A stretch of 64,000 nucleotides of DNA from positions 30,560-94,559 of the forward strand of contig RFNG01000130.1 in NCBI GenBank assembly GCA_009927275.1, in the 5' to 3' direction. Below the pieces are notes generated by a model. The model was not told the origin of the DNA. It did not search any database and saw nothing but the letters and a program-made list of their open reading frames with translations. This stretch comes from Sphingobacteriia bacterium (GTDB lineage Bacteria; Bacteroidota; Bacteroidia; B-17B0; Aurantibacillaceae). Shown here one piece after another: positions 1 through 9,594 of the stretch. Both the position numbers and the translations under genes were made by a program. Numbering within the stretch: the first letter of the stretch is position 1; the number at the start of each line of letters is the position of its first letter.

Positions 1-30
1 AGCATGTTATTGTATATAAATTTACAAGGA

Positions 31-327
31 ATGCATCGAGTTTGGAAATGCTTTAAAAATAAATATGTAATTACCGCACTGGCGGTTATTGTTTGGGTAT
101 TGTGTTTTGATGAAAACGACGCTTTTAGTCAATGGGAGATGTACAAGCGCTGTGAAAAATTAAAACAGGATAAAGCGTATTACACCCATGAAATTGAATA
201 TTGCAAGCGCATGACTCACCATTTAAAAACCAATCCCTTAGAACTTGAACGTCTGGCTCGTGAACGCTACCACATGAAACGTGATGGCGAGGTACTTTTT
301 GTAATGGTGCAAAAATCTAAAAAATAA
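31..327 (+). CDS. DivIC/FtsB-like septum formation initiator protein
   Basis: Small bitopic membrane protein of the FtsB/DivIC family, which in other bacteria links cell-wall synthesis to the divisome. From the start chosen here it has about 98 residues: a short basic N-terminus (HRVWKCFKNKY), one hydrophobic segment (about residues 12-27), a coiled-coil-like charged stretch, and the family ending in which a leucine/arginine-rich helix (LELERLARERYHMKRDGEVLF) precedes a short beta-like tail. The ORF track starts at base 4, but the ATG at 31 gives the usual length and topology; the frame could also continue left of the window. It converges on the ferritin gene with 14 bases between the stops. 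Family assignment rests on topology and tail, since sequence conservation in this family is low. Confidence 0.75.
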   Translation: MHRVWKCFKNKYVITALAVIVWVLCFDENDAFSQWEMYKRCEKLKQDKAYYTHEIEYCKRMTHHLKTNPLELERLARERYHMKRDGEVLFVMVQKSKK

Positions 328-341
328 ATCGATGGAGTGTT

Positions 342-863
342 TTAAGCTTCATTTCCCTCACCCGAGGCTTCAGTTTTTGATAACTGCTCTAAATCTCTAT
401 CAAAGAAATAAAGACCTCCTTTATCGTCGCCAATTAACTTAAGCTTGTCTACAATTTGGCGGGCTAAGGCTTCTTCTTCAATTTGCTCACTCACATACCA
501 TTGTAAAAAATTGTGAGTTGTATAATCTTTAACTTTAAGAGTTGCATCTACCAAGCCATTAATTTCAGCAGTTACTCGAATTTCATGTTTAAGAATTTCT
601 TCAAACACCGATTTAACCGATTTAAATGTTACAGGAGGCTGTTTCAGCATTGGAATTACACCATGTCCGCCACGCTCATTCACAAAGCGTATAAGTTTTA
701 ACATATGCATGCGCTCTTCATCGGCATGCTGGTATAAAAACGCGGCTATACCATTTAAACCTTGGGTTTCAGCCCAACTGGCCATGGCTAAATAAAATTG
801 TGAAGAGGATCCCTCAAGCTCTATTTGCTTGTTTAGGGCTTTACTTACAGGTGCTGAAATCAT
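342..863 (-). CDS. ftnA: Ferritin (non-haem iron storage protein)
   Basis: 173-residue bacterial ferritin that oxidises Fe(II) and stores it as a mineral core in a 24-mer shell. The four-helix bundle is complete: first helix with the ferroxidase glutamate in QIELEGSSSQFYLAMASW, second helix with HADEERMHMLK (Glu and His iron ligands), and a later helix with the Glu/Gln region FLQWYVSEQIEEEALA. The length matches the FtnA family (165-180). It lies 17 bases downstream of dsbD on the same strand, so it may be the last gene of the GT2-DsbD run. No separate promoter is visible in that gap. Iron storage beside periplasmic thiol chemistry may be coincidental. Confidence 0.93.
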   Translation of the reverse strand: MISAPVSKALNKQIELEGSSSQFYLAMASWAETQGLNGIAAFLYQHADEERMHMLKLIRFVNERGGHGVIPMLKQPPVTFKSVKSVFEEILKHEIRVTAEINGLVDATLKVKDYTTHNFLQWYVSEQIEEEALARQIVDKLKLIGDDKGGLYFFDRDLEQLSKTEASGEGNEA

Positions 864-880
864 AATTTAAGATTTATTTT

Positions 881-2923
881 TTAGGGTTTTACATTTGAAT
901 TTTTAAAAGCAGCTATACCGGCTTGCAGCCATTTAATATACCCTGCAATGTCGGCATTATAACCACGTACGGGTAAAAGAGGCTCTTCAGCATGGTTAAG
1001 GATTACATACAAGGGCTGTGCACTTTGTCCGTAACGCGTTTCTTCCATGTATTTAAATTTGTCACCAATGTCGCGAATTATTCGCGTTTTACCATACCAG
1101 GTAACTGTATCGTATTCACTAGGATCAAGAGGACGTTTATCATCAACATATAAAGATACCAGCACATAGTTGTCGTTTAGTAATCGCGTTACTTGTGGGT
1201 CGGGCCAAACATAGTCTTCTGTTTTACGGCAATTGGCACATGCATGTCCTGTAAAATCTACCAGTAAGGGTTTGTGTTGTTTTTTGGCATAAGCTAACGC
1301 ACGGGCGTAGTCGTTTTTAAAATATAAAATACCATGCTTATTACGTTCAATATAAGTGCTGTATGCATCGTCTGTGTTTTTAAGTACGGATGTTTCAGTA
1401 GGGCCAAAACCATGAGGGGCCTCCGAATATTCTGCGGGGGGTAAAACACCACTAAGTAGCTTTAGCGGGGCGCCCCATAGTCCGGGCAACAAATAAAAGA
1501 CCATACCAAATGTGATTACGGCCATCATCAAACGAAAAACGCTTAAGTGATTTACCGCAGTATCGTGGGCCGTTTTAAATACGCCTAAAAGGTATAAGCC
1601 TTGAAGTAAAAATATAGCAAGCCATAATACAATAAACAATTCACGAGTAAGTATGCCGGCCTGAACAACTAAATCGGCATTGGATGCAAATTTTAAAGCT
1701 AATGCAAGTTCTAAAAATCCTAAAACAACCTTAACGGCATTGAGCCATCCTCCAGATTTTGGGAGTGCATTAAGCCAGCCTGGAAAGGCAGCAAATAAAC
1801 CAAAAGGAATTGCCAATGCGGAAGAAAACCCGAGCATGCCCCAAAATGGACCTGAAATACCTCCGCCTGCGGCAGCTTGTACAAGCAAGGTTCCAATAAT
1901 GGGACCGGTACAACTAAACGAAACTAATGCTAAAGTAAATGCCATAAAAAAAATACCGCTATGTCCTTTTTTTTCAGCTTTGGCATCCATGCGGTTTACC
2001 CAGGTACTAGGTAATACCAATTCAAATGCCCCTAAAAACGAAAACGCAAAAATTAATAACAGTAAAAAAAATCCCAAATTAAACCACACATTTGTTGAAA
2101 GCGTGTGTAAAGCGCCGGCACCAAATATCAGAGTAATACTGAGTCCGAGGATTACGTAAATGGAGATTAAAAACAAACTGTAAAGCAGGGCATTTTGCAT
2201 GCCCTGACGTCGATTTTTAGAATGTTTGGTAAAATAACTCACATTCATGGGAATCATTGGAAATACGCACGGAGTAAACAACGCTGCAAATCCGCCAATA
2301 AGTCCTGCCAAAAATATTTCTAGCCAGTTGAGTTTTGATAAATCGGTTTCGTCGGCTTGATATATAGAAGGCGAAATAGTAGAACCGGTATGTGTTATAG
2401 GAGGATTGTTATCTTGTACATTTTCATTTGATGTGGCTGCGGTATCGCGTTCGGCAGCAGCACCACATTCACTTGCGCCAATGTTAAAAGTAAATGCATC
2501 TGCTGGCGGAAATGTACATTGAACCGAGTCACAGGCCTGGGCTTCAAACTGCCCGTTAATTGTAAAAGGCTTTACGCTCAGTACTTTAATGCGTTGTGTA
2601 AAAACCGCCTGATGTTCATGAAAGGCAACACGCATACCAAAAACGTTATCAAGTTCCATTTTGGGCTTGGACTCTTTTATGGGCCCTAATAAAGTATATG
2701 CCGGGGAAGGTGCAAATGTAAACGAAGTGGCATTGGGACCATCGGGATGTTTTTGAGTTACCGAATAAATATGCCAGTGGGGATCTATATCAGCAGTAAA
2801 AACAAGTTCATATTCACATGCAGTAATAGATTTTGTTTTACTTGCCCAACGAACATGAGAAGTTTGAGCCCATGATAAAGAGTTTATAAAAACCAGGATA
2901 TAAATTAAGCAGCAACGCATCAT
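881..2923 (-). CDS. dsbD: DsbD-type thiol:disulfide interchange protein
   Basis: 680-residue transmembrane electron conduit that carries reducing power from cytoplasmic thioredoxin to periplasmic proteins. Three modules are visible. After a signal peptide (about residues 1-20) comes a DsbD-alpha domain with its cysteine pair as CDSVQC (131-136). An eight-helix DsbD-beta region starts near residue 199, with the redox cysteines in LFTPCVFPMIP and SFSCTGPIIG. A C-terminal thioredoxin fold carries the active site CANC in FTGHACANCRKTEDY. E. coli DsbD has CVAC at that site, so the dipeptide differs but both cysteines are present. The gene follows the stand-alone alpha-domain gene after 12 bases and precedes ferritin. 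All three cysteine pairs are intact, so it should be active. Confidence 0.93.
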   Translation of the reverse strand: MMRCCLIYILVFINSLSWAQTSHVRWASKTKSITACEYELVFTADIDPHWHIYSVTQKHPDGPNATSFTFAPSPAYTLLGPIKESKPKMELDNVFGMRVAFHEHQAVFTQRIKVLSVKPFTINGQFEAQACDSVQCTFPPADAFTFNIGASECGAAAERDTAATSNENVQDNNPPITHTGSTISPSIYQADETDLSKLNWLEIFLAGLIGGFAALFTPCVFPMIPMNVSYFTKHSKNRRQGMQNALLYSLFLISIYVILGLSITLIFGAGALHTLSTNVWFNLGFFLLLLIFAFSFLGAFELVLPSTWVNRMDAKAEKKGHSGIFFMAFTLALVSFSCTGPIIGTLLVQAAAGGGISGPFWGMLGFSSALAIPFGLFAAFPGWLNALPKSGGWLNAVKVVLGFLELALALKFASNADLVVQAGILTRELFIVLWLAIFLLQGLYLLGVFKTAHDTAVNHLSVFRLMMAVITFGMVFYLLPGLWGAPLKLLSGVLPPAEYSEAPHGFGPTETSVLKNTDDAYSTYIERNKHGILYFKNDYARALAYAKKQHKPLLVDFTGHACANCRKTEDYVWPDPQVTRLLNDNYVLVSLYVDDKRPLDPSEYDTVTWYGKTRIIRDIGDKFKYMEETRYGQSAQPLYVILNHAEEPLLPVRGYNADIAGYIKWLQAGIAAFKNSNVKP

Positions 2924-2935
2924 TTAAAGGTACAA

Positions 2936-3385
2936 CTATTTTACGGGGCTTTTAACATGAACAATTTCAGTTTTAGGCGGCAGACACATGCGCTCGTTAC
3001 ACAGCATATAGTCAATGGCAACATCAAACGAAAAGGGTTTTAATACAGATGCCGTAGCCGACTGAATAAAACGGGCACGGTTATGAAAAACCAATAGCGT
3101 GTCGCCAAAAGCAGGCACGAATTCACGCTGTATGCCAATTTCTTCAGGCAATCCAGTTAAAGCGATAAACCCCGGACATTTAGAAAAATCAAAATGCGTG
3201 GGCACCGGACCATCTGCTTTTAAGTGTTGGCTATACATGTGCCAGCCGGGTGCAATTTCAGCTTCAAATGTAAATGTTAATGCATGATTTGAATTTAAAT
3301 ATTGTGTACTGGCCTTCCATAATACAGGCGTTTGTCCTATTGCATGTAGCACAGAAAATATAATACAAACGTAACGAAAAATCAT
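2936..3385 (-). CDS. Stand-alone DsbD-alpha (DsbD N-terminal) domain protein
   Basis: 149-residue secreted protein with a signal peptide (about residues 1-17, ending near AIGQ) followed by a single DsbD-alpha immunoglobulin-like domain. It shares with the alpha domain of the adjacent dsbD product the pattern GWHMYS/HWHIYS, the phrase ADGP...T.F.F, and a C-x4-C pair (CNERMC, 129-134) followed by LPP. In DsbD this pair passes electrons to periplasmic clients. I infer that the free domain is a soluble or alternative exit port served by the neighbouring DsbD, or a duplicated domain with its own client. It is 39 bases downstream of the GT2 fusion gene and 12 bases upstream of dsbD, so co-transcription is likely. 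Confidence 0.85.
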   Translation of the reverse strand: MIFRYVCIIFSVLHAIGQTPVLWKASTQYLNSNHALTFTFEAEIAPGWHMYSQHLKADGPVPTHFDFSKCPGFIALTGLPEEIGIQREFVPAFGDTLLVFHNRARFIQSATASVLKPFSFDVAIDYMLCNERMCLPPKTEIVHVKSPVK

Positions 3386-3424
3386 TCTACAAATTTAAAT
3401 TCTAAAGTTAATACCGCTTGTGCA

Positions 3425-5317
3425 TTAACATTTATTACCGAGTTTGTTAAGGTATTTAAAACAATAAACCAAGTCTTTTTCCCAACGGTAATGGTGCATA
3501 TAATCGCTTAAAACATCATTAGAAGCCAAACCTATTTGGCGCAAATCTATTACCGGTGTTGGAACATGATCTGAAGCTAAGCCAATTAACTGCCGACGCT
3601 TAAGCGCTACCGCAAATATATTTTTAAAAAAGTTAACAGGACTGGACATCAATCCGATTAAAAAAGGAGACAGCAGAAAGAGTAAAAACACCAAAACAAG
3701 TTCTAAAAGACGTTTTTTTCTCCGGTTAACTGGCTGTCCTGAGTCGTTGAGCGAAAATGCAAACAAATCGTTTTTAACATTTGGATTTTGCCCACCAATA
3801 ATGGTATCACTTTGAGCAGTTACAATGCGGTATTTTAAACCATAATTAGTAAAATGTGCCATACAGGCTAAAATATCACGCGTAGAATATTCGGGAACAC
3901 TAAAAATAAGCTCAGTAATATGATGAATACGGATATATTCTTCAAGGCGTGGCATCGTATTTTTAAATTCCGCATCGGACTCGGGGACATTATAAAATAT
4001 GCCCTCTGGAGGACGCGTAGAGGAATTTAAAAGCAATTCTATTCGCCGGCCTTCGGCGGGTTGTGCTAAAATAAGTACAGCGCCCACCCGTTCACTTTTA
4101 TGAAAAAGCAAGCGAAAAATAAGGCGGCTTACTACAAGGTATAAAAACGCAAAACCCGAGCCTAATAATATTAGCGCGCGCGAAAATCTAAAATACTCTG
4201 GTAATAAAGAGTAAATCAATAAAATAAAAATACTGCCCTGTAATAAGCCCCGCAGGGCCGGTTGTGCGCGAAAGGGTTTATCGTAGGCGCCAGACAAATA
4301 CATGGAACCCATCCATAACAAAGCATAAAGCGGAAAAAACAAGCGCAACATGGCAGCCGAATAAAAATTGGGGTATAACTTAAATCCCATTTCGTACACC
4401 TCTTTACAAAAGTATAGTCCCGTCAAGAGTATAAAAAAGTCCAAAATCGGGATCAGGATTTTTTTAAACACAGTATATAGTAGGGAAGCCCCTGCACGGC
4501 ACCAAATGGCAAAATGTATTAGACGTATAAATAACCACGATTTGTTTTCAGGTAAATGTTTTTCGGCAAAACGCGCCATAGCCCCGTAAAACAAGCGTAC
4601 ATAATTTAAATTCCCCTTTTTAGTGCTTTCTCCTTTATGATGAATAATTGAGCTTTCTGCAAAATAGTGGTTTTGATACCCTGCTTGTGTTATTCGGTAT
4701 GACAAATCAACGTCTTCACCGTACATAAAAAAACGCTCATCAAGTCCGCCTATTTTATTTAGAACAGCTTTTTGAATGAGCATAAACGCCCCGCTCAACA
4801 CATCAACCGGATGGTTTTGATGGGCACTGAGATAGCTTAAATGGTATTGCCCAAAACGTTTTGATTTTGGAAAACAAGCGCTTAAACCAAAAAGTTTATA
4901 AAACGCTACAGCGGGCGTTGGTAATCCGCGTTTACTTTCGGGTAAATATCGGCCGTTACTGTCAAGCATTCTAATACCCAAGGCGCCGGCTTCAGGATGT
5001 TGATTCATGTATGCCAATGTTTTTACCAATGTGTCTTCGGCTACTATAGTATCAGGGTTTAATAGTAAAATATACTTTCCTTGAGCAATTTTAATAGCCT
5101 GATTATTGGCTTTTGAAAACCCAACATTTTCGGAGTTAAAAATACAAGAAACGGGGGCCTTACAAGATTTTAAATAAGCAACCGAATCATCTACCGAATT
5201 ATTATCCACAACTAGTATTTCAACATTTAAATGCTGTATAGCATTTTGCACAGAAATTATACATTGTTCAAGAAAATGCCGAACATTATAATTTACTATG
5301 ATAATACTTAAGTCCAT
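3425..5317 (-). CDS. GT2 glycosyltransferase fused to a truncated polyprenyl sugar-phosphotransferase-like membrane region
   Basis: 630 residues. The first about 260 form a family 2 glycosyltransferase like rhamnosyltransferases: VSIIIVNYN-type opening (LSIIIVNYNVRHFLEQC), the nucleotide-binding VVDNNS, the LLLNPDT metal site, and GGLDERFFMYGEDVDLSYR. Then come several hydrophobic helices and a soluble region (about 410-530) resembling the membrane and Rossmann-like part of WbaP/CpsE polyprenyl-phosphate hexose-1-phosphate transferases. The last about 90 residues begin like the catalytic domain of that family (KRLLELVLVFLLFLLSPF) but stop before the catalytic region. I infer a membrane-anchored sugar transferase for envelope polysaccharide or LPS, with the second half as scaffold. 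It is first of a four-gene minus-strand run. Confidence 0.8.
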   Translation of the reverse strand: MDLSIIIVNYNVRHFLEQCIISVQNAIQHLNVEILVVDNNSVDDSVAYLKSCKAPVSCIFNSENVGFSKANNQAIKIAQGKYILLLNPDTIVAEDTLVKTLAYMNQHPEAGALGIRMLDSNGRYLPESKRGLPTPAVAFYKLFGLSACFPKSKRFGQYHLSYLSAHQNHPVDVLSGAFMLIQKAVLNKIGGLDERFFMYGEDVDLSYRITQAGYQNHYFAESSIIHHKGESTKKGNLNYVRLFYGAMARFAEKHLPENKSWLFIRLIHFAIWCRAGASLLYTVFKKILIPILDFFILLTGLYFCKEVYEMGFKLYPNFYSAAMLRLFFPLYALLWMGSMYLSGAYDKPFRAQPALRGLLQGSIFILLIYSLLPEYFRFSRALILLGSGFAFLYLVVSRLIFRLLFHKSERVGAVLILAQPAEGRRIELLLNSSTRPPEGIFYNVPESDAEFKNTMPRLEEYIRIHHITELIFSVPEYSTRDILACMAHFTNYGLKYRIVTAQSDTIIGGQNPNVKNDLFAFSLNDSGQPVNRRKKRLLELVLVFLLFLLSPFLIGLMSSPVNFFKNIFAVALKRRQLIGLASDHVPTPVIDLRQIGLASNDVLSDYMHHYRWEKDLVYCFKYLNKLGNKC

Positions 5318-5347
5318 GTGAATTTCAACGCCCTAAAATAAATATAA

Positions 5348-5376
5348 TTGCCTGATTGGTATTATTTATACTTTTG
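5348..5376 (+). promoter_or_regulatory. Bacteroidota-type promoter of tRNA-Arg
   Basis: TTG at 5348-5350, an 18-base spacer, then TACTTTTG at 5369-5376, matching TTG-N17-23-TAnnTTTG. Transcription would start near 5383, about 20 bases before the mature tRNA. The downstream AsmA-like gene begins 18 bases after the tRNA and is probably carried on the same transcript. Confidence 0.7.
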
Positions 5377-5404
5377 TAAAACCCCTTGACCGCATAATAG
5401 TATT

Positions 5405-5478
5405 GGTCCCATAGCTCAGTTGGATAGAGCACAAGTTTTCTAAACTTGCGGCCCTTGGTTCGAATCCAAGTGGGACTA
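5405..5478 (+). tRNA. tRNA-Arg (anticodon UCU)
   Basis: Complete cloverleaf. The acceptor stem GGTCCCA pairs with TGGGACT (one G-U pair at the end), discriminator A at 5478. The D arm is GCTC/GAGC, the anticodon stem CAAGT/ACTTG with loop TTTCTAA gives anticodon TCT at 5439-5441 reading AGA/AGG, and the T arm carries GGTTCGAATCC. No CCA is encoded after the discriminator. It is the only tRNA I can find in the window. Confidence 0.96.
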
Positions 5479-5496
5479 CTTTATATTCGCTTCGGC

Positions 5497-8046
5497 ATGA
5501 ATATTGAATCTTCGGGCTTTCCAGAGGCAAAAACGAAACTAAAACGCATTTTAGTACGCGGGAGCTTTATACTGGCCGGCATACTACTAGGCTTAGCCGT
5601 ATTGCTATTGATTACGGGGATTGTATTTGAGCAAAAGGCTCGCAGCATAGTGCTATCTGAAGTTCAAAGCATATTAAAGCCCGGTTACGTTATAGATGCA
5701 GACCAAATTACACTTAGGGTATTTAAAAATTTTCCAGATATGGCTGTGGAGTTTGAGCAGGTAAATCTGCATATTAAAAAAACATCCGATACCATTATAT
5801 ATGCAAAAAAAATACTCCTTGGATTTTCTTTTTTTGATTTGTGGTCCGACACAATTACAATCAGAGAGCTGTATTGTACTAATGCCCAAGCGCATTTAGT
5901 AACAAATAAATATGGTAAGCCTGTATACGATTGTTTTAAGACGAATGCTACATCTAGCGGTTCCTCACAGGTGCAATTAAAAAAAGTAGAATTTAAACAA
6001 ATTAATGTTTTTTGGAAAGATCATAAATCCATGCAACAAGGCGATATGTTTATAGAACAATTTAAAAGCAAGGGTTTATTTATTGCAGAAGAGGCAGACT
6101 TGGATTTTAGCGCGAAAGGTATTTTAAAACAATTTGAAAGTACAAATCTACAGCTGACTCCAAAATCATTTGAAATTAAATCAAGGGTTAAAAAACAAAA
6201 TACACACTATACCATAACACATGCGGTTTTAAATTGTGCCGGGGTTGAATTTAAACTTACGGGCGGCATACACTACGATACCAGCATTACAAATGCCGAT
6301 ATTAGTGCCAAACTTAAGTCAAATAGCATTTCTGAATTGTTTTCATGGCTACCAAAAGCAAGTGCTGAAACCGTTAAATCGTATAACGTAGAAGGCGCAG
6401 TTGACCTTGACATTAATTTAAAAAAACAACTACAATGGCAAATAGATGCTGTATTTAACTTAAAAAACGCACGCTTTGAAAATCCTAAAAATAATTTAAC
6501 AGCTAGTCGTGTTAACGCTAAAGGCGCCCTGTATTGGACTCCAAATTTGTATAAAGTAGAGTTGGCGCATTTAAATGCCTGTGTTCATTCAGATAGCTTG
6601 TCCATACAAGGGGTATACACAAAATCCAATAAGGAAGAATTACACCTAAACGTATTTGCTGATTTGCATATAGAACAGTGGATTAATGCGATGCCCATAG
6701 ACACACTAACTACACTCAATGGACAATTAAAAACACAGTTATCGCTTCATGCAATGCGCATAAACAACACAAAACCCTGGGCCACTAAATCTTCAGCGGG
6801 TAAATTTGTATGGCGGCAAGGCCTTGTGAAATTTAAACATGACACGTTGAACTGGAACGCCATATCATTAGATGCAGACTGGAGCGGGGAGACGTTAAAT
6901 ATTAATCAGTTTAAAGGTTTAAGGGGCAAGTCGGATATAATGTGTAAGGCTCGTATACCCAACATTTTTAATGCTTTGTGGAACGCCCACTCGATAATAG
7001 AATTTGATGTAAAAGGCCATTCAAACGTAATGTATACAACAGATTTTGAATCACATTCCATTGATACAACATCTTTTTTTCCTTTACCGTTTAAGGGCAA
7101 CTGTAATTGGACATGTGATAAACTGATATACAATCATAATACAGCCCAAGATGTTGACATTTATTTTAATGTTGCTCCAGAACACATACAGGGGAGCCTT
7201 TCAGCCAAGCTGTGGAACGGAAAAATGAATGCTGATTTTAATATGTCACCACGAAATCAAACAATACAAAATGTTTTACAAACACGTTATTCAAATATTA
7301 ACCTTGAACAGGCCCTTCGTGAAAACAACAATATGGGACAAAACCATATCACATATCAGCAAGTATCGGGGCACATTACCGGCACAACAACCGCCCAATG
7401 GCAAAGCAATTTAAAAGGAATAATTTTAGATACCGGCTTAGTGGTCTCTTCCAAAACGTATATTCAGTCAGGTATATTAAGTAATTACGAACCGCTTATG
7501 GCCCTTTCAAAATTTATTCATATTAATGAGTTAAAACGTATTACATTTTCTGATTTTAATATAGACTTTAGCATTGCGCATAACACATTATTTTTAAATA
7601 AAACAGAACTGCGTAATAATGCGTTAAACATAGATTTATGGGGCCAGCAAACGTTTTCAGATTCTATTTTGTATCATGTGCGATTATCTCTTACCGAACT
7701 TTTATTTAACAAAATAAAAAATCCATTATCAAAATTTAAAACCCGAGAAAAAACCAAATCATTTGGAACCGCATTATTAATTTCAGGAACATTGAATCGT
7801 CCGTTGGTGCGATGGGACCGGGAACATGAATCTTTAAATTCTCAAACCGCCCAACCCTATGAAAATGGGATTCAAAATAAAGTAATACATTTATTACAAC
7901 GGGTTAAAGACAGCCTAAAACCGATACATTCTAAACCTGTAAATGAAACTTTAGAATTTGAGATGCCCAAATCAAAAACCAAACGAAACGCCATGCATCG
8001 CGATAGCGAACAAAAAGAGCCCGCAGACAATGGCGATGATTTTTAA
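5497..8046 (+). CDS. AsmA-like large envelope protein
   Basis: About 849 residues: a cytoplasmic N-terminus, one membrane anchor (about residues 22-45, with ILAGILLGLAVLLLI), then a very long periplasmic region rich in alternating beta strands and the AsmA-type opening in which a lipid-facing beta domain starts right after the anchor (FPDMAVEFEQVNLHI). Proteins of the AsmA/TamB class bridge the periplasm and are implicated in lipid traffic or outer-membrane homeostasis; the role here is inferred. The tail is basic and hydrophilic (KSKTKRNAMHRDSEQKEP). The track ORF begins at a TTG inside the tRNA (5446), which cannot be right; the ATG at 5497 is the first sensible start. Probably co-transcribed with tRNA-Arg. 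Confidence 0.8.
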   Translation: MNIESSGFPEAKTKLKRILVRGSFILAGILLGLAVLLLITGIVFEQKARSIVLSEVQSILKPGYVIDADQITLRVFKNFPDMAVEFEQVNLHIKKTSDTIIYAKKILLGFSFFDLWSDTITIRELYCTNAQAHLVTNKYGKPVYDCFKTNATSSGSSQVQLKKVEFKQINVFWKDHKSMQQGDMFIEQFKSKGLFIAEEADLDFSAKGILKQFESTNLQLTPKSFEIKSRVKKQNTHYTITHAVLNCAGVEFKLTGGIHYDTSITNADISAKLKSNSISELFSWLPKASAETVKSYNVEGAVDLDINLKKQLQWQIDAVFNLKNARFENPKNNLTASRVNAKGALYWTPNLYKVELAHLNACVHSDSLSIQGVYTKSNKEELHLNVFADLHIEQWINAMPIDTLTTLNGQLKTQLSLHAMRINNTKPWATKSSAGKFVWRQGLVKFKHDTLNWNAISLDADWSGETLNINQFKGLRGKSDIMCKARIPNIFNALWNAHSIIEFDVKGHSNVMYTTDFESHSIDTTSFFPLPFKGNCNWTCDKLIYNHNTAQDVDIYFNVAPEHIQGSLSAKLWNGKMNADFNMSPRNQTIQNVLQTRYSNINLEQALRENNNMGQNHITYQQVSGHITGTTTAQWQSNLKGIILDTGLVVSSKTYIQSGILSNYEPLMALSKFIHINELKRITFSDFNIDFSIAHNTLFLNKTELRNNALNIDLWGQQTFSDSILYHVRLSLTELLFNKIKNPLSKFKTREKTKSFGTALLISGTLNRPLVRWDREHESLNSQTAQPYENGIQNKVIHLLQRVKDSLKPIHSKPVNETLEFEMPKSKTKRNAMHRDSEQKEPADNGDDF

Positions 8047-8082
8047 ATAATAATGTTTATAATATTACAGTACCTTTAAATA

Positions 8083-9594
8083 GTGAGTATTTATATTAAA
8101 AAATTAAGTTGGAAATTTATTCTTGCTGTTTTGGGCATTGTTATTGTTCTGGTTTCATTTGGCTACACGCATTTTTTAGTTAAAACATTAATTACAAAAG
8201 AACAACAAAAAGTACACGTTTGGGCAGCATCCATACAGCAACGTGCCGACTTAATACATTTTGCTGCAAAATTATTTAAAGACATTCAAACAGAAGAACG
8301 AAAAAAAGCACTCTTGTATGCCGAAGCCACCAAAGCCATTAGCGCAACAAACATCAGTATTGACTATGAATTTATTTTAAAAGTGTTACAAGATAATACA
8401 ACTGTACCGGTTATACTGGAAAATGCACAAGGGGAATTAACAGCTCGAAATTTAAATGCAGATTCTTTAAATGATACAAGCTACCTAAAAAACCAACGTA
8501 GCATTATGAAATTAAAATACAAGCCTTTAGAAATTCAATTTTATAAAAATCAAAAAGGATATTTATATTACAATGACAGCAGGCTGTTTACGGATATTCA
8601 GCGTGTCTTTGACCAGTTAATATTATCATTTCAAAAATTAGCCGTAAGCAGCAGCGATACCCGGGTTATTTTAACAGATATAAACGGGAAATTAATTTCA
8701 TGTAGTAATTCCAAAGACAGCACTGATTTTAAAAACAAAAGCTATTTACAAAAAACCATTAGCGCATGTTCAGAACAATACCCGCCCATTTTATTGAATT
8801 TAGAAAATGGCACGGCATACAATGTGTATTTTGCAGAACCCCACTGGATTCGCAATCTCCGATACTTTCCATTTTTTCAGTTTGCCGGAATTGCTATATT
8901 TTTAGCAATAGCTTATTTGTTTTTTAATACCGCACGAAAAGCTGAACAAAATTTAGTTTGGGTTGGTATGAGTAAAGAAACTGCACATCAGTTGGGCACC
9001 CCAATTTCTTCATTAATGGCCTGGCATGAAAATTTAAAAACCACAGCAGATCATTTGGTATTACAGGGGATGGAACAAGACTTAAAACGTTTAACTACAA
9101 TTTCAGAACGCTTTGGTAAAATTGGGTCGCAACCACAACACCAGCCTTTAAATTTAAATGTGCTGCTACATGAAACCGTATTATACTTAAAACCACGAAG
9201 CTCTAAAAACATTATTTATAATATTGAAATTCCACAAATACCAATTTTTATAATGGGCACAACAGCACTCTTAGATTGGGTATTTGAAAATGTAATTAAA
9301 AATGCCATAGATGCAATGAATGGAAAGGGCACGATTGGCATTACATTACATAATTTTAATAACCAAGCGGTAATTGAAATTATGGATACCGGTAAAGGGA
9401 TTGCACGAAAAGATTTTAATAGGATTTTTAAACCGGGATATAGTTCCAAAACTCGTGGATGGGGTTTAGGATTGAGTTTATCGAAACGGATTATTGAAAC
9501 CTACCACAAAGGTAAAATTGATGTTAAGCATTCTCAGGTTCAAAAAGGAACCATTATGCGCATTGTTTTAAATACCATAAAACACGAAGCTTAA
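8083..9594 (+). CDS. Sensor histidine kinase
   Basis: 503-residue membrane kinase. One helix at about 11-33, a periplasmic sensor of about 225 residues with no domain I recognise, a second helix at about 262-282, then the kinase core. The phosphoacceptor box is [14 protein letters not shown] (His302), the N box [11 protein letters not shown], and the G boxes DTGKGI and [12 protein letters not shown]. The order DHp then HATPase_c with no receiver domain is that of an orthodox sensor. The start is GTG at 8083; no ATG lies close. No response regulator is adjacent, so this is an orphan kinase and its signal is unknown. The 3' end overlaps the sdhB stop by four bases in a tail-to-tail arrangement. 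Confidence 0.88.
   Translation: MSIYIKKLSWKFILAVLGIVIVLVSFGYTHFLVKTLITKEQQKVHVWAASIQQRADLIHFAAKLFKDIQTEERKKALLYAEATKAISATNISIDYEFILKVLQDNTTVPVILENAQGELTARNLNADSLNDTSYLKNQRSIMKLKYKPLEIQFYKNQKGYLYYNDSRLFTDIQRVFDQLILSFQKLAVSSSDTRVILTDINGKLISCSNSKDSTDFKNKSYLQKTISACSEQYPPILLNLENGTAYNVYFAEPHWIRNLRYFPFFQFAGIAIFLAIAYLFFNTARKAEQNLVWVGMSKETAHQLGTPISSLMAWHENLKTTADHLVLQGMEQDLKRLTTISERFGKIGSQPQHQPLNLNVLLHETVLYLKPRSSKNIIYNIEIPQIPIFIMGTTALLDWVFENVIKNAIDAMNGKGTIGITLHNFNNQAVIEIMDTGKGIARKDFNRIFKPGYSSKTRGWGLGLSLSKRIIETYHKGKIDVKHSQVQKGTIMRIVLNTIKHEA

Noticed and set aside
1680-2159. 159-residue plus-strand ORF
   Set aside because: Antisense shadow of the dsbD membrane region; composition is unlike a real protein and there is no supporting start context.
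5446-5496. Longer AsmA-like start in the ORF track
   Set aside because: The TTG at 5446 lies in the tRNA-Arg anticodon arm; the ATG at 5497 is 18 bases after the tRNA and begins the protein properly.
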